A stretch of DNA of 64,000 nucleotides. Source: Commensalibacter melissae. GTDB taxonomy: Bacteria; Pseudomonadota; Alphaproteobacteria; Acetobacterales; Acetobacteraceae. Location of the stretch: positions 1,254,501 through 1,318,500 of the forward strand of contig NZ_CP033087.1 of NCBI RefSeq assembly GCF_003691365.1, given 5' to 3'. Positions within the stretch are counted from its first letter, which is position 1. Each line of letters starts with the position of its first letter. This document shows positions 47,740 through 56,414 of the stretch, piece by piece. The notes beneath the pieces are model-generated. The model saw only the letters and a program-made list of their open reading frames with translations. It was not told where the DNA came from and did no database searches. The translations under genes and the position numbers were made by a program.

Positions 47740-49140
47740 ATGCGTTACATATCCACACGGGGACAAGCCCCAATTTTAAATTTTTCTCATACGCTCCTTA
47801 CGGGTCTTGCAGAAGATGGAGGCTTATATATTCCTGAAACCTGGCCACACCTTTCCCATAATGATCTTAGGGAATTGAGAAAGCTTGATTATTCAGAACT
47901 TGCCGCAAAAATTATTGGTTTATTTACAGGGGATGATATACCTGCTCCCATCCTTTTGGATTTATGCAAACAATCCTACGCAAGCTTTAACCATAAAGCA
48001 ATTGTCCCCTTGGTTCAGCTTGAACACAACCTTTTTGTTCAGGAACTTTTTCATGGTCCCACCCTGGCTTTTAAAGATATGGCGATGCAGCTTTTGGGAC
48101 GCCTGTTTGATTATGTTCTCAGCCAACGAGAGGAGCATATCACAATTGTAGGTGCGACGTCAGGCGATACAGGCTCTGCCGCAATAGAGGCTTTTAAGGA
48201 CAGTAAATATCTTACGGTCACTATTTTACATCCCTATGGACGCACTTCAGAAGTTCAGCGTCGTCAAATGACAACCGTCCTTTCACCCAATATCAATAAT
48301 ATTGCCATTAAAGGTTCCTTTGATGATTGCCAGGATTTAGTCAAGTCCATGTTTGCGGACATGCCATTCCGTAAAGAAATGCATTTATCTGCCATAAATT
48401 CCATTAATTGGGGACGTATCGCCGCACAAATTCCCTATTATATTTATGCGGCACTATGTTTAGGCGCTCCTGACCGTGAGGTTTCCTTTACTGTCCCAAC
48501 AGGAAATTTCGGCAATATACTTGCTGCATGGACGGCAAAGAAAATGGGGCTCCCCATTAGATTTTTAGGAGTCGCCTCCAATCATAATGATATCCTAACA
48601 CGCTTTTTATTAAATAATGACATGAGTATACAAGAGGTAAAACCGAGTTTATCTCCCTCAATGGATATCCAGATTTCTTCGAATTTTGAACGGTTGCTTT
48701 TTGAGTTGCTTGATCGTGATGCAGCGCAATGCTGTCAAATCATGCAAAATTTCCGCAAGGATGGAAAAATGAATATTCCTGAACAATCCTGGACAAAAGC
48801 GACGCAGAATTTTAAGGGAATGTCACTGAATAATGAAGAAACGAAAAAAGCCATTACAAAAATTTTCAAAGATTCACTGTATCTTGCAGACCCACATACT
48901 GCAATCGGAATAATAACCGCACAAAAATATCTTGAAAAAAATGTCCCTATGGTAGCTGTTGCAACAGCTCACCCGGCCAAATTCCCTGATGCGATAAAAC
49001 AGGCAACAGGAATTCTTCCTCCACTGCCACTTGCAATGGCGGATTTATATGAAAGAAAAGAAAACTATCAAATTCTTCCTGCAGATTTACAAGCGATTGA
49101 AAATTCAGTCCGCACTGTAGCCTATCAAAATAATTTTTAA
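47740..49140 (+). CDS. thrC: Threonine synthase
   Basis: A 466-residue PLP enzyme converting O-phosphohomoserine to threonine. The PLP lysine is in HGPTLAFKDMAMQLLG, near residue 111. The phosphate-binding loop is VGATSGDTGSAAIEAF, and VPTGNFGNILAAW is a further conserved element. Long-type bacterial/fungal enzyme. 13 bases upstream of the M16 peptidase; this thrC-M16 pair is recurrent in alphaproteobacteria, usually near the cta oxidase operon. Confidence 0.97.
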   Translation: MRYISTRGQAPILNFSHTLLTGLAEDGGLYIPETWPHLSHNDLRELRKLDYSELAAKIIGLFTGDDIPAPILLDLCKQSYASFNHKAIVPLVQLEHNLFVQELFHGPTLAFKDMAMQLLGRLFDYVLSQREEHITIVGATSGDTGSAAIEAFKDSKYLTVTILHPYGRTSEVQRRQMTTVLSPNINNIAIKGSFDDCQDLVKSMFADMPFRKEMHLSAINSINWGRIAAQIPYYIYAALCLGAPDREVSFTVPTGNFGNILAAWTAKKMGLPIRFLGVASNHNDILTRFLLNNDMSIQEVKPSLSPSMDIQISSNFERLLFELLDRDAAQCCQIMQNFRKDGKMNIPEQSWTKATQNFKGMSLNNEETKKAITKIFKDSLYLADPHTAIGIITAQKYLEKNVPMVAVATAHPAKFPDAIKQATGILPPLPLAMADLYERKENYQILPADLQAIENSVRTVAYQNNF

Positions 49141-49153
49141 TTTTAGGATAATT

Positions 49154-50419
49154 ATGAATCAAGCCATAAATATCACACGTCTTCCTTCCGGCATGTTGGT
49201 CGTGACTGAACAGATGAAACATGTAGAAACCGTTTCCATGGGAGCTTATGTTTCAGTCGGGACAAGATATGAAAAGGCTGAAGAAAATGGAATATCCCAT
49301 TTTCTGGAACATATGGCTTTCAAGGGTACACACTCGCGCTCTGCATCCGTTATTGCGGAAACGGTTGAAAATGTTGGTGGACACATCAATGCCTTTACCG
49401 CCCGCGAACTTACAGCCTATTATCTTAAACTTTTAAAGGATGATGTGGAACTGGGGACAGATATTCTGGGCGATATCTTGACCCATAGTATTTTTGATGC
49501 GGAAGAATTTGAAAAAGAGAGAAGTGTTATTCTTCAGGAAATCGGTCAAGTTAATGATACACCTGATGAAATCATTTTCGATTATTTCCAGGAAACCGCT
49601 TATCCCGATCAACCAATGGGACGTCCCACTCTTGGGACAAGCAGTATTATCAGATCTTTGCAAAAAGAACATCTGCAACACTATATGAATTCACATTATA
49701 ATGCGGAAAATATAATTTTCTCTGCAGCTGGTAATATTGAACACAATAAAATTGTTGCGTATGTAAACAAATATTTCAAAGACTTACCCAAAAAAAAATC
49801 AGTCTCTCCTGTTGCAGCCCTATATAAAGGTGGGGAATTCAGAAAATTAAAACACTTGGATCAGGCACATATTATTCTGGGCTTTCCATCATTTACATTC
49901 AAACATCCATGTTATTATGCCTCCATTCTTTTATCTATTATTCTCGGTGGCGGAATGTCCTCTCGTCTTTTTCAGGAAATACGAGAAAAAAGAGGGCTTG
50001 TTTACACAATCTACGCTTATAACCTCACCCATCAGGATGATGGAATATTCAGTATTTATACAGGTACTGGTAAAGAACAGGTTAAGGAATTAATGCCTGT
50101 TCTTGTACAAGAATTGAAAAATATTCAAAAATACATCAAGCCCGAGGAATTACAACGCACCAAGGCTCAATTAAAGTCTTCCCTGTTAATGTCAATGGAA
50201 AGCACTAACAGCCGTTGTGAACAACTTGCACGTCATTTACAGATTTATGGCCGGATCATTTCCCCCCAGGAAATTTCCAAACGCATTGATGCTGTCACCC
50301 TTGATGACATATGCCAAGCTGCAAAACACATTTTTACCCGTGTTCCCACGCTAACAGCACTGGGTCCTATTGAAAACGTTCCATTTCTATCAAGTATTAC
50401 CGAAAGTCTTGCACAATGA
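49154..50419 (+). CDS. M16 family zinc peptidase (processing-peptidase-like)
   Basis: A 421-residue peptidase related to the beta subunit of the mitochondrial processing peptidase. The inverted zinc motif H-x-x-E-H is at residues 49-53 (ISHFLEHMAFKGT), and the distal Glu lies in RSVILQEIGQVNDTPDE. The second lobe carries GGGMSSRLFQEIREKRGLVY. It starts MNQAINITRLPSGM without a signal peptide, so it is cytoplasmic. The stop overlaps pmbA by 4 bases (ATGA). Substrate unknown. Confidence 0.93.
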   Translation: MNQAINITRLPSGMLVVTEQMKHVETVSMGAYVSVGTRYEKAEENGISHFLEHMAFKGTHSRSASVIAETVENVGGHINAFTARELTAYYLKLLKDDVELGTDILGDILTHSIFDAEEFEKERSVILQEIGQVNDTPDEIIFDYFQETAYPDQPMGRPTLGTSSIIRSLQKEHLQHYMNSHYNAENIIFSAAGNIEHNKIVAYVNKYFKDLPKKKSVSPVAALYKGGEFRKLKHLDQAHIILGFPSFTFKHPCYYASILLSIILGGGMSSRLFQEIREKRGLVYTIYAYNLTHQDDGIFSIYTGTGKEQVKELMPVLVQELKNIQKYIKPEELQRTKAQLKSSLLMSMESTNSRCEQLARHLQIYGRIISPQEISKRIDAVTLDDICQAAKHIFTRVPTLTALGPIENVPFLSSITESLAQ

Positions 50420-51753
50420 CAGATCATAAAGATTTTATCAAAAACCTGATTTTAAAGGCTAAAAAGGCAGGGGCGACCGATGCGGATGCAATCTATCTTG
50501 AATCTACATCCGTTGGTGTGCAGGTCAGAAATGGTCAGGTGGAAGAGCTTGAACGTTCCGAATCAAAAACAGTTGGATTAAGAGTTTTAGTTAACAAACG
50601 CGTTTCAACAGTCTCAACAACTGATTTGCAACAACAGAATATGGAAAAGCTGGTAGAGCATGCTATTTCAATGGCAAAAATATTGCCAGAGGATCCCTAT
50701 GCCGAATTGCCCGCACCCTCAGGAAAAAATTATATTGAACCGCAAAAGCTAGATCTGTATGACCCTACAGAACAATCAACCAAACAGATGATTGAGCAAG
50801 CCAAAGCCGTGGAAACTGCCGCAATAACCATAAAAGGAATAACAAATAGTATGGGAGGAAGCTGCAGTTATGGCAAGACAGCTATGACCTTGGCAAACAG
50901 TAAGGGTTTTTTGGGATCTTATCAACGTACCTCTCATTCGCTGGCTGTTTGTGTTCTGGCAGGAACCGGTACAGAAATGCAAAGAGATTATGACTTTCAT
51001 TCCTCTGTTCATCTTCAGGATTTACAGTCCCCCAAAATCATCGGTGAAAATGCCGCCCGTAAAACGTTGGCCAAATTAAATCCTTCCAAACCCAAAACAG
51101 GTATATTATCTGTCGTTTTTCATCCTCGGGTTGCCAACAGCATTGTTTCTCATCTGGCAAGTGCATTAAATGGTCATGCAATTGCAAAAGGAACTTCTTT
51201 TTTGAAAGAGAAAATGGGACAGTTTGTTTTTCCCGAAAATATAACCATTATTGATAATCCATACAAAATAAGAGGGTTGGCATCTCGTCCTTTTGATGCT
51301 GAAGGATTGTTTCCTGAAGAATTGAAACTGGTTGATTCTGGTAAAATAGCCAATTGGTTGTTAGACAATCGTACAGCAAAACAACTCGGTCTGCAAAGCA
51401 ACGGTCACGCAACCAGAGGTCCATCATCTCCACCTACACCAACGACAACCAATCTGTATATTCAGCCTGGCGAACAAACCCCCGAAGAATTGATGAAAGA
51501 TATTGCAGAAGGTATTTACATAACAGAACTATTAGGTTCATCGGTCAATATTGTCACGGGTGACTATAGTCGTGGCGCCAGTGGGTTTATGATCAGAAAT
51601 GGAAAAATTGCTGAACCAATTATGGAATTCACACTTGCTGGCAATCTAATGGACATGTTTTCAAAACTTCACGTCGCAAACGATCTTGATTTCAGATATA
51701 CTACCAATAGTCCAACTCTACGGATTGATGAAATCAGTATTGCTGGACAATAA
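50416..51753 (+). CDS. pmbA: TldE/PmbA-family protein (metalloprotease modulator)
   Basis: A 445-residue protein of the TldD/TldE family. It starts with the typical VQVRNGQVEELERSESKTVGLRVLV region and ends with GYFIR-type pieces (GDYSRGASGFMIRNGKIAEPI). It lacks the HExxxH zinc motif of TldD, so it is the TldE/PmbA subunit. TldD/E degrade unfolded peptides and process microcins. No tldD in the window. Coupled to the M16 peptidase gene, suggesting a peptide-handling unit. Confidence 0.92.
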   Translation: MTDHKDFIKNLILKAKKAGATDADAIYLESTSVGVQVRNGQVEELERSESKTVGLRVLVNKRVSTVSTTDLQQQNMEKLVEHAISMAKILPEDPYAELPAPSGKNYIEPQKLDLYDPTEQSTKQMIEQAKAVETAAITIKGITNSMGGSCSYGKTAMTLANSKGFLGSYQRTSHSLAVCVLAGTGTEMQRDYDFHSSVHLQDLQSPKIIGENAARKTLAKLNPSKPKTGILSVVFHPRVANSIVSHLASALNGHAIAKGTSFLKEKMGQFVFPENITIIDNPYKIRGLASRPFDAEGLFPEELKLVDSGKIANWLLDNRTAKQLGLQSNGHATRGPSSPPTPTTTNLYIQPGEQTPEELMKDIAEGIYITELLGSSVNIVTGDYSRGASGFMIRNGKIAEPIMEFTLAGNLMDMFSKLHVANDLDFRYTTNSPTLRIDEISIAGQ

Positions 51754-51783
51754 TTTCATAACCTTAAGAGATGGATCAATAAA

Positions 51784-52854
51784 ATGAAACGTGCGACCTT
51801 ACACAGCCGTACACTGTTATTTTTATTAAGTGCTGCTTTGATTAGCCCCCCGCTCCTCATTTCTTCCTCTCATCAAGCTGAAGCAAGAGCAGGACGAGGG
51901 TTTTCCATGGGTAGCAGGGGAAGCAGAACCTTCAGCTCACCTTCCTATACTAGAATAACACCTAATGGAGGACAATCTTTTCAACGTACCATGACGAGAC
52001 CTCCAGCAACTAATAATTCAGGTTTTAATGCGCGCCCTGTAGCACCGTCAGCTCCAACTACGCGACAGATATCCCCCAATAACGCAACAGCTCCGCAAAG
52101 AGGAAATTTTCTTAAAGGAGTTGCCGGAGGAGTTGCCGGAGCAGCTGCCTATGATATGTTGATGGGTCATCATCAAACCAACGCCCAAACTCCCGCTGCT
52201 AATGCCAATCAAAATACTGATCAGAACATGAATCCGTCAGATCCCAATACAATGCAATCACATCCGACACCAATGTCTCAACAGACACCCAAAAAGCATA
52301 ATTCATCAGGATCTCTTGTATGGATTATAGTTCTTGGGCTTCTGGTATGGTTTGGTATCCGTTATTTTCGCAAAAATTCTGCCATTAATAAAGGACAAGG
52401 AAACAATAATTCAGTAAATCCGATTAAGGAATATATCAAGGAATCAAATATACAACTTAATCAAAACGATTATACTGTTTTCCAACAACGACTCATCGAA
52501 ATACAGGAAGCCTGGAATCATCAGGATTTGGGAAGTATGCAAAAAATTGCCACTCCCGAGATGGTGTCTTATTTCAATGAGCAACTTACTGATTTGGCTA
52601 GTAAAGGTCTGCATAACAGCACTTCAAATGTACAATTTGAACAAGGGGATCTTTCCGAAGTTTGGACTGAAGGTACACGTGAATATGCTACAGTGGCTAT
52701 GCGTTATTCGCTAATCGATATAACGACCGACAATAACGGAAACGTTGTAGAAGGTAATCCAAATCAGCCTGTAACTGTAACAGAACTTTGGACTTTCGTA
52801 CGATCGGTTGATCATAATTGGTGGTTGTTGTCTGCCATCCAACAACAGAAATAG
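51784..52854 (+). CDS. Tim44-like domain membrane protein
   Basis: A 356-residue protein: N-terminal signal-like helix (LLFLLSAALISPPLLI), a long Ser/Pro/Asn/Gln-rich linker, a glycine-rich segment (GVAGGVAGAAAYDMLMG), one membrane helix (SLVWIIVLGLLVWFGIRYF, about 180-198) and a C-terminal Tim44-like domain (FQQRLIEIQEAWNHQDLG to ELWTFVRSVDHNWWLLSAIQ). It resembles predicted lipid-binding/import-motor-like transport proteins of unknown role. It is a different subtype from the Tim44 protein at 31224-31928. The stop is one base from the end of the convergent CoxF-like gene. Confidence 0.82.
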   Translation: MKRATLHSRTLLFLLSAALISPPLLISSSHQAEARAGRGFSMGSRGSRTFSSPSYTRITPNGGQSFQRTMTRPPATNNSGFNARPVAPSAPTTRQISPNNATAPQRGNFLKGVAGGVAGAAAYDMLMGHHQTNAQTPAANANQNTDQNMNPSDPNTMQSHPTPMSQQTPKKHNSSGSLVWIIVLGLLVWFGIRYFRKNSAINKGQGNNNSVNPIKEYIKESNIQLNQNDYTVFQQRLIEIQEAWNHQDLGSMQKIATPEMVSYFNEQLTDLASKGLHNSTSNVQFEQGDLSEVWTEGTREYATVAMRYSLIDITTDNNGNVVEGNPNQPVTVTELWTFVRSVDHNWWLLSAIQQQK

Positions 52855-52855
52855 T

Positions 52856-52996
52856 TTAAACTTTGATTAAGGTGATAATATATAAAATCCCACTTAATCC
52901 CAAAAATGCATAAAATAAAATTTTATTCCTTTGAATGTTACGGCGTTTTTTTTCCTGCCTTTCTTCAAGGGATATTTTTTTTTCAAAATATATCAT
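52856..52996 (-). CDS. CoxF-like small membrane protein
   Basis: A 46-residue protein, found by reading the minus strand after ctaB. It begins MIYFEKKISLEERQEKKRRN, a charged stretch, then a single helix FYAFLGLSGILYIITLIKV and stop. This charged-then-helix pattern with an ERQ-x-KRR motif is that of the small CoxF protein that follows ctaB in alphaproteobacterial cta operons. It lies 8 bases downstream of ctaB. Function is unknown, probably in oxidase assembly. Too small to be sure on sequence alone; position is the stronger evidence. Confidence 0.72.
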   Translation of the reverse strand: MIYFEKKISLEERQEKKRRNIQRNKILFYAFLGLSGILYIITLIKV

Positions 52997-53004
52997 GATT
53001 GATA

Positions 53005-53970
53005 TTAGACACCCCATAAATCATAAATATAATGATCTATAATCAAGGCTAAAAATAAAAAGAAGAGATAAATCAAAGAAAAACGAAAAGACCATCTTGC
53101 CGCTTTATCACTTCTTAAACTTTTTCCTGAATGATCCTGTTTTTCAAGTAAAACACAAATGGCCATAAACATAAATCCAACATTCAATATCAACGCTGTC
53201 ACCATATAGACGCTATGCGTGAAATGAAAATACACAGGCAATAAACTGACAATGGCCAACAAAATAGTATATATGAAAATCTGCCACCGTGTATGTCTGG
53301 CCCCTTTCACAACTGGAAGCATGGGAATACCAGCCCGTCCATAATCCTTGCAAGCATATAGGGATAAAGACCAAAAATGGGGAGGTGTCCAGAAAAAAAC
53401 AATCAAAAACAGTATTATTGGGAATAATTGGATCTGTCCAGTTACACTTATCCAACCTATCAAGGGAGGAAAAGCACCCGCTGCCCCACCAATAACAATA
53501 TTTTGCGGGGTTGATCTTTTTAACCAAACTGTATAAATCACACTATAATAAAATATTGAAAACGCCAGTATAAAACTTGCAAAAAAATTTGTAGCCAGAA
53601 ACATAAGGATGACAGAGATAATGGATACAGTTACCCCATAAATCAAAGCATCTGAAGATTGAACCCTCCCCGAGGGCAAAGGACGGGTTATAGTCCTGTT
53701 CATAACACGATCAATATCCTGATCGTACCACATGTTAATGGCACCAGCACCTCCTGACGCAAGACAAATACAAATAATACTTATCAAAGAAATAAAAGGG
53801 TTTGCATATCCAGGTGCCAAAATAATGCCGACAATTCCTGTAAAAACAACCAAAGAAATAACCCTCGGTTTTAACAGAAGGAACCAATCCCTGACATTGC
53901 TTCCAACAATTAGTGGGTTGAAGCGTATACGCTGGTTGACAGCATTATTCTCAATCTGAATTTTACTCAT
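53005..53970 (-). CDS. ctaB: Protoheme IX farnesyltransferase (heme O synthase)
   Basis: A UbiA-family prenyltransferase (about 321 residues) that farnesylates heme B to heme O, the heme needed by the bo3 oxidase encoded at 4259-8145. The first Asp-rich motif is NMWYDQDIDRVMNRT, followed by RPLPSGRV; the second, in HFWSLSLYACKDYGRAGIPMLPV, is also present. I start at ATG 53970, which overlaps the upstream COX1-like stop by 4 bases (ATGA) and gives MSKIQIEN; a start at 54015 would intrude 49 bases into that gene. Also called cyoE. Confidence 0.94.
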   Translation of the reverse strand: MSKIQIENNAVNQRIRFNPLIVGSNVRDWFLLLKPRVISLVVFTGIVGIILAPGYANPFISLISIICICLASGGAGAINMWYDQDIDRVMNRTITRPLPSGRVQSSDALIYGVTVSIISVILMFLATNFFASFILAFSIFYYSVIYTVWLKRSTPQNIVIGGAAGAFPPLIGWISVTGQIQLFPIILFLIVFFWTPPHFWSLSLYACKDYGRAGIPMLPVVKGARHTRWQIFIYTILLAIVSLLPVYFHFTHSVYMVTALILNVGFMFMAICVLLEKQDHSGKSLRSDKAARWSFRFSLIYLFFLFLALIIDHYIYDLWGV

Positions 53971-55298
53971 CTGTTTTGCTTGTTTGCAGTAAACATGGGA
54001 GAAGGCAATTTCCATTCATTCGTGATTGCACCTTTACCCCAATAATTGGCTACAGGTTTAACCACGTTATAAAATATGGCATTGATAATCACACCCTGAA
54101 AAACAAATATGGATAGTCCCATAAATATGTCACCCCAAAAAACTGTGTTTCTACCTAATGGGATTATTTTCAATGTCAGAACAATTCCAATCATTGTAAT
54201 TACAAAATGTGAAATTCCCAATGATTCTGAATATTGTTTTCCAAAAATTTTACCCATCCAAAAATAAAACCCTGCAAAAATTGATAATATAATTGCATAA
54301 GTTAGAGTTGAATGAATCTGATTTATTCCTTGAATTAATCCTTTATATGGCCAGGCAAAAAGTAAAAGGAACAAGCAGCCCAACGACCATAGCATAGGCG
54401 TTGATATGTTTTTTAAGCCTGTTTTAAACAATTTCAATGCAAAAATACTTAAAACACATATCAATCCATATAAACCAACAGCAAATATAGTTTCGATGTT
54501 CGCAAATGAATCTGTCTGAAAGTAGATTTCTGTAAATATGGATTTATTCCAAAATAAAAATAATAGAAGAGAGAATGCTGTTGTAATACCAATTAATAAA
54601 ATTTTATCCGATTTGATTTTCTTTTCTGATATTGTCTGAAAAATATGAAATAAGATACCAAAAGATGGCAAGATTAAAACTACAACCATGGGAAAAACGA
54701 AATTTTTAACAGTTTGTGAAATCGCCCAATCCAACTGCATATTATAATTGAAATAATCTCGTGTTAATATCCCCAATAATATTGATCCCACTCCCAATAA
54801 AAAACTCGCACTTATAACATGCATCCAGGCAAATAGGGGAATTGAGTAATATTTAATATCCTGCCCACGATTATTAATAAAAGTAACAAGGACATTAATT
54901 GAAAATAAAACCGAACCAATTGACCAAAATACCAGGCTTATCAAGCTCATCAATCCAGTTTCTGAATTAAAAAAGGAAAAAAAATTAAAGAAAAATCCTG
55001 TCCATAATAAAATGATTGAAAGGATATTGATTAATGGAAACGCAAAATTTCTGCTTCCAATTAAAACAGGAAAGAACCATGAACCGAAGGCTACCATTAA
55101 TGCTGGCTGTAAGACAAAAAAAACCATCATTCTGGCATGAGTCTGGAAAATGTTAATAGCAGCAGTTTGGTCATGAATTTGAAATAATAAAGGTAGAAAT
55201 TCATTCAGTTGGTAATATAAAGCGGTGATCCCTCCACTTAATCCTGCCAAGATAGCCAAAATAATGGCACTCATTCCTACTTTATAATTGATTCTCAT
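53967..55298 (-). CDS. Heme-copper oxidase subunit I homologue lacking the binuclear centre
   Basis: A 443-residue, 12-helix protein that follows COX1 throughout: helix I VGMSAIILAILAGLSGG, helix II QTHARMMVFFVLQPALM, helix X/XI IFAGFYFWMGKIFGKQY. Both low-spin heme histidines remain (His54 in helix II, His329 in helix X). All high-spin/Cu(B) ligands are replaced: the GHPEVY His and Tyr become Phe202 and Val206 (Pro203 kept), the WAHH pair becomes WNKS (252-253), and the first His of HFH becomes Gln327. It cannot reduce O2 the usual way. The ORF is intact and translationally coupled to ctaB, occupying the position of ctaD. It may be a one-heme membrane protein with a new role. Confidence 0.85.
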   Translation of the reverse strand: MRINYKVGMSAIILAILAGLSGGITALYYQLNEFLPLLFQIHDQTAAINIFQTHARMMVFFVLQPALMVAFGSWFFPVLIGSRNFAFPLINILSIILLWTGFFFNFFSFFNSETGLMSLISLVFWSIGSVLFSINVLVTFINNRGQDIKYYSIPLFAWMHVISASFLLGVGSILLGILTRDYFNYNMQLDWAISQTVKNFVFPMVVVLILPSFGILFHIFQTISEKKIKSDKILLIGITTAFSLLLFLFWNKSIFTEIYFQTDSFANIETIFAVGLYGLICVLSIFALKLFKTGLKNISTPMLWSLGCLFLLLFAWPYKGLIQGINQIHSTLTYAIILSIFAGFYFWMGKIFGKQYSESLGISHFVITMIGIVLTLKIIPLGRNTVFWGDIFMGLSIFVFQGVIINAIFYNVVKPVANYWGKGAITNEWKLPSPMFTANKQNR

Positions 55299-55336
55299 TA
55301 ATAATTTTCCACAAATATACTTTTTTTAGAGTATAT

Positions 55337-56005
55337 CTATCTTTCAAAACTAACCAAAGTAAATAATCCTAAAGGCGGAACCGAATTTACTTCAGCCCTT
55401 TTTAACACTTCTGGTGGTAACAAGGACTGAATGGCAAAATCGGGATGCCAACCCAATGCCTTGGAGGCAGGAGCCATAATTCGTTCAACATATGACCGGA
55501 GTCCTTTTTGAGCTATAAAATGATTCACAAAAAGAATATGCCCACCAGGCTTCACTACACGTTGTAATTCCTTAAACAATCGGTCTGGATGAGGCACAAC
55601 CGAGGCAACAAACATGCCGACCGCAATGTCAAAAGAATCCGTTTCAAAAGTCGTTGCTTCAGCATCCATTTCCAACAATGCATCAACATTATCGATTTTT
55701 TCTTTTTTCACACGCTGTTTGGCCTTTTCCAGCATATCGGTTGAAAGGTCAATACCCGTCACTCTTTTATCATTATGATAAGAAGGTAAAGCCAGGCCAG
55801 TTCCGACACCCACCTCTAATATTTTTTTCCCCGGTAAAGAATTAACCTTTTCAACGGCACATCGTCGGCCAAATGAAGAAACTGTACCAAAAACAGTATC
55901 ATAAACCTTGGCCCAGCGACGATAGGCAAGCTTAACTGCATCTGCATTTAAGGCAGTATGAGGTAAAGGAGACACGCTATTGCTCCAAATTTGGTGAAAT
56001 AACAA
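55337..56005 (-). CDS. pmtA: Phosphatidylethanolamine N-methyltransferase (PmtA type)
   Basis: A 222-residue soluble class I SAM methyltransferase. The Rhodobacter-type PmtA signature is clear: YRRWAKVYDTVFGTVSSFGR, then the SAM motif ILEVGVGTGLALPSY, GIDLSTDMLEKAKQR and the post-core GGHILFVNHF. It makes phosphatidylcholine by three methylations of phosphatidylethanolamine, a pathway known from acetic acid bacteria. It lies upstream of the COX1-like gene (38 bases), where ctaC would be in a full cta locus. Confidence 0.85.
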   Translation of the reverse strand: MLFHQIWSNSVSPLPHTALNADAVKLAYRRWAKVYDTVFGTVSSFGRRCAVEKVNSLPGKKILEVGVGTGLALPSYHNDKRVTGIDLSTDMLEKAKQRVKKEKIDNVDALLEMDAEATTFETDSFDIAVGMFVASVVPHPDRLFKELQRVVKPGGHILFVNHFIAQKGLRSYVERIMAPASKALGWHPDFAIQSLLPPEVLKRAEVNSVPPLGLFTLVSFER

Positions 56006-56208
56006 AATAATACAAAAATAACACCTTATAATCCAATTTCATAAAAATAGAAATTTTTTTTATTTACCTTAAAATTAAAGTATTATTTTTTATAATTTTT
56101 CTTTGGATAATCAAAATTCATCGAACTCTCTTTATTGTTTCCCGAATTATGTCTATACTCCATTTTGTTAACAAATAAATAAAATATAATTAGGACTTAA
56201 GCGTTAAA
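56006..56208. other. Divergent AT-rich gap
   Basis: About 200 gene-free bases between pmtA and the small membrane protein gene, containing long T-runs (near 56050-56100). Promoters for both directions must lie here, but none stands out from background. Confidence 0.3.
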
Positions 56209-56397
56209 ATGTTAATGACAATTGTGGTATGGATCCTCGCGATTGGATCAATCATACTATGGAGCTATAATTTTACTTACCTAAAACATCGTGAAATATA
56301 CGAGTGGTTTGATAACAAATTTGGCAAGGATGACCCGATACCGCCAATGCCTTCAAAATCGAATTCTGATCAATCCAGTGATAACAAAGAAAAATAA
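56209..56397 (+). CDS. Small single-helix membrane protein, unknown
   Basis: A 62-residue protein that I do not recognise. One N-terminal helix (IVVWILAIGSIILWSYNF) is followed by a charged part (YLKHREIYEWFDNKFGKDD) and a Pro/Ser/Asn-rich tail. A second ATG two codons on could also be the start. A weak AGGA lies about 14 bases upstream. Codon use resembles its neighbours. Flanked by pmtA (divergent) and gshB (convergent). Confidence 0.55.
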   Translation: MLMTIVVWILAIGSIILWSYNFTYLKHREIYEWFDNKFGKDDPIPPMPSKSNSDQSSDNKEK

Positions 56398-56414
56398 TCT
56401 TTAATTCTTTTTCA

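Noticed and set aside
53967-55298. The COX1-like gene as a working cytochrome c oxidase subunit I
   Set aside because: All Cu(B)/high-spin heme ligands and the cross-link Tyr are substituted, so the generic annotation would mislead.
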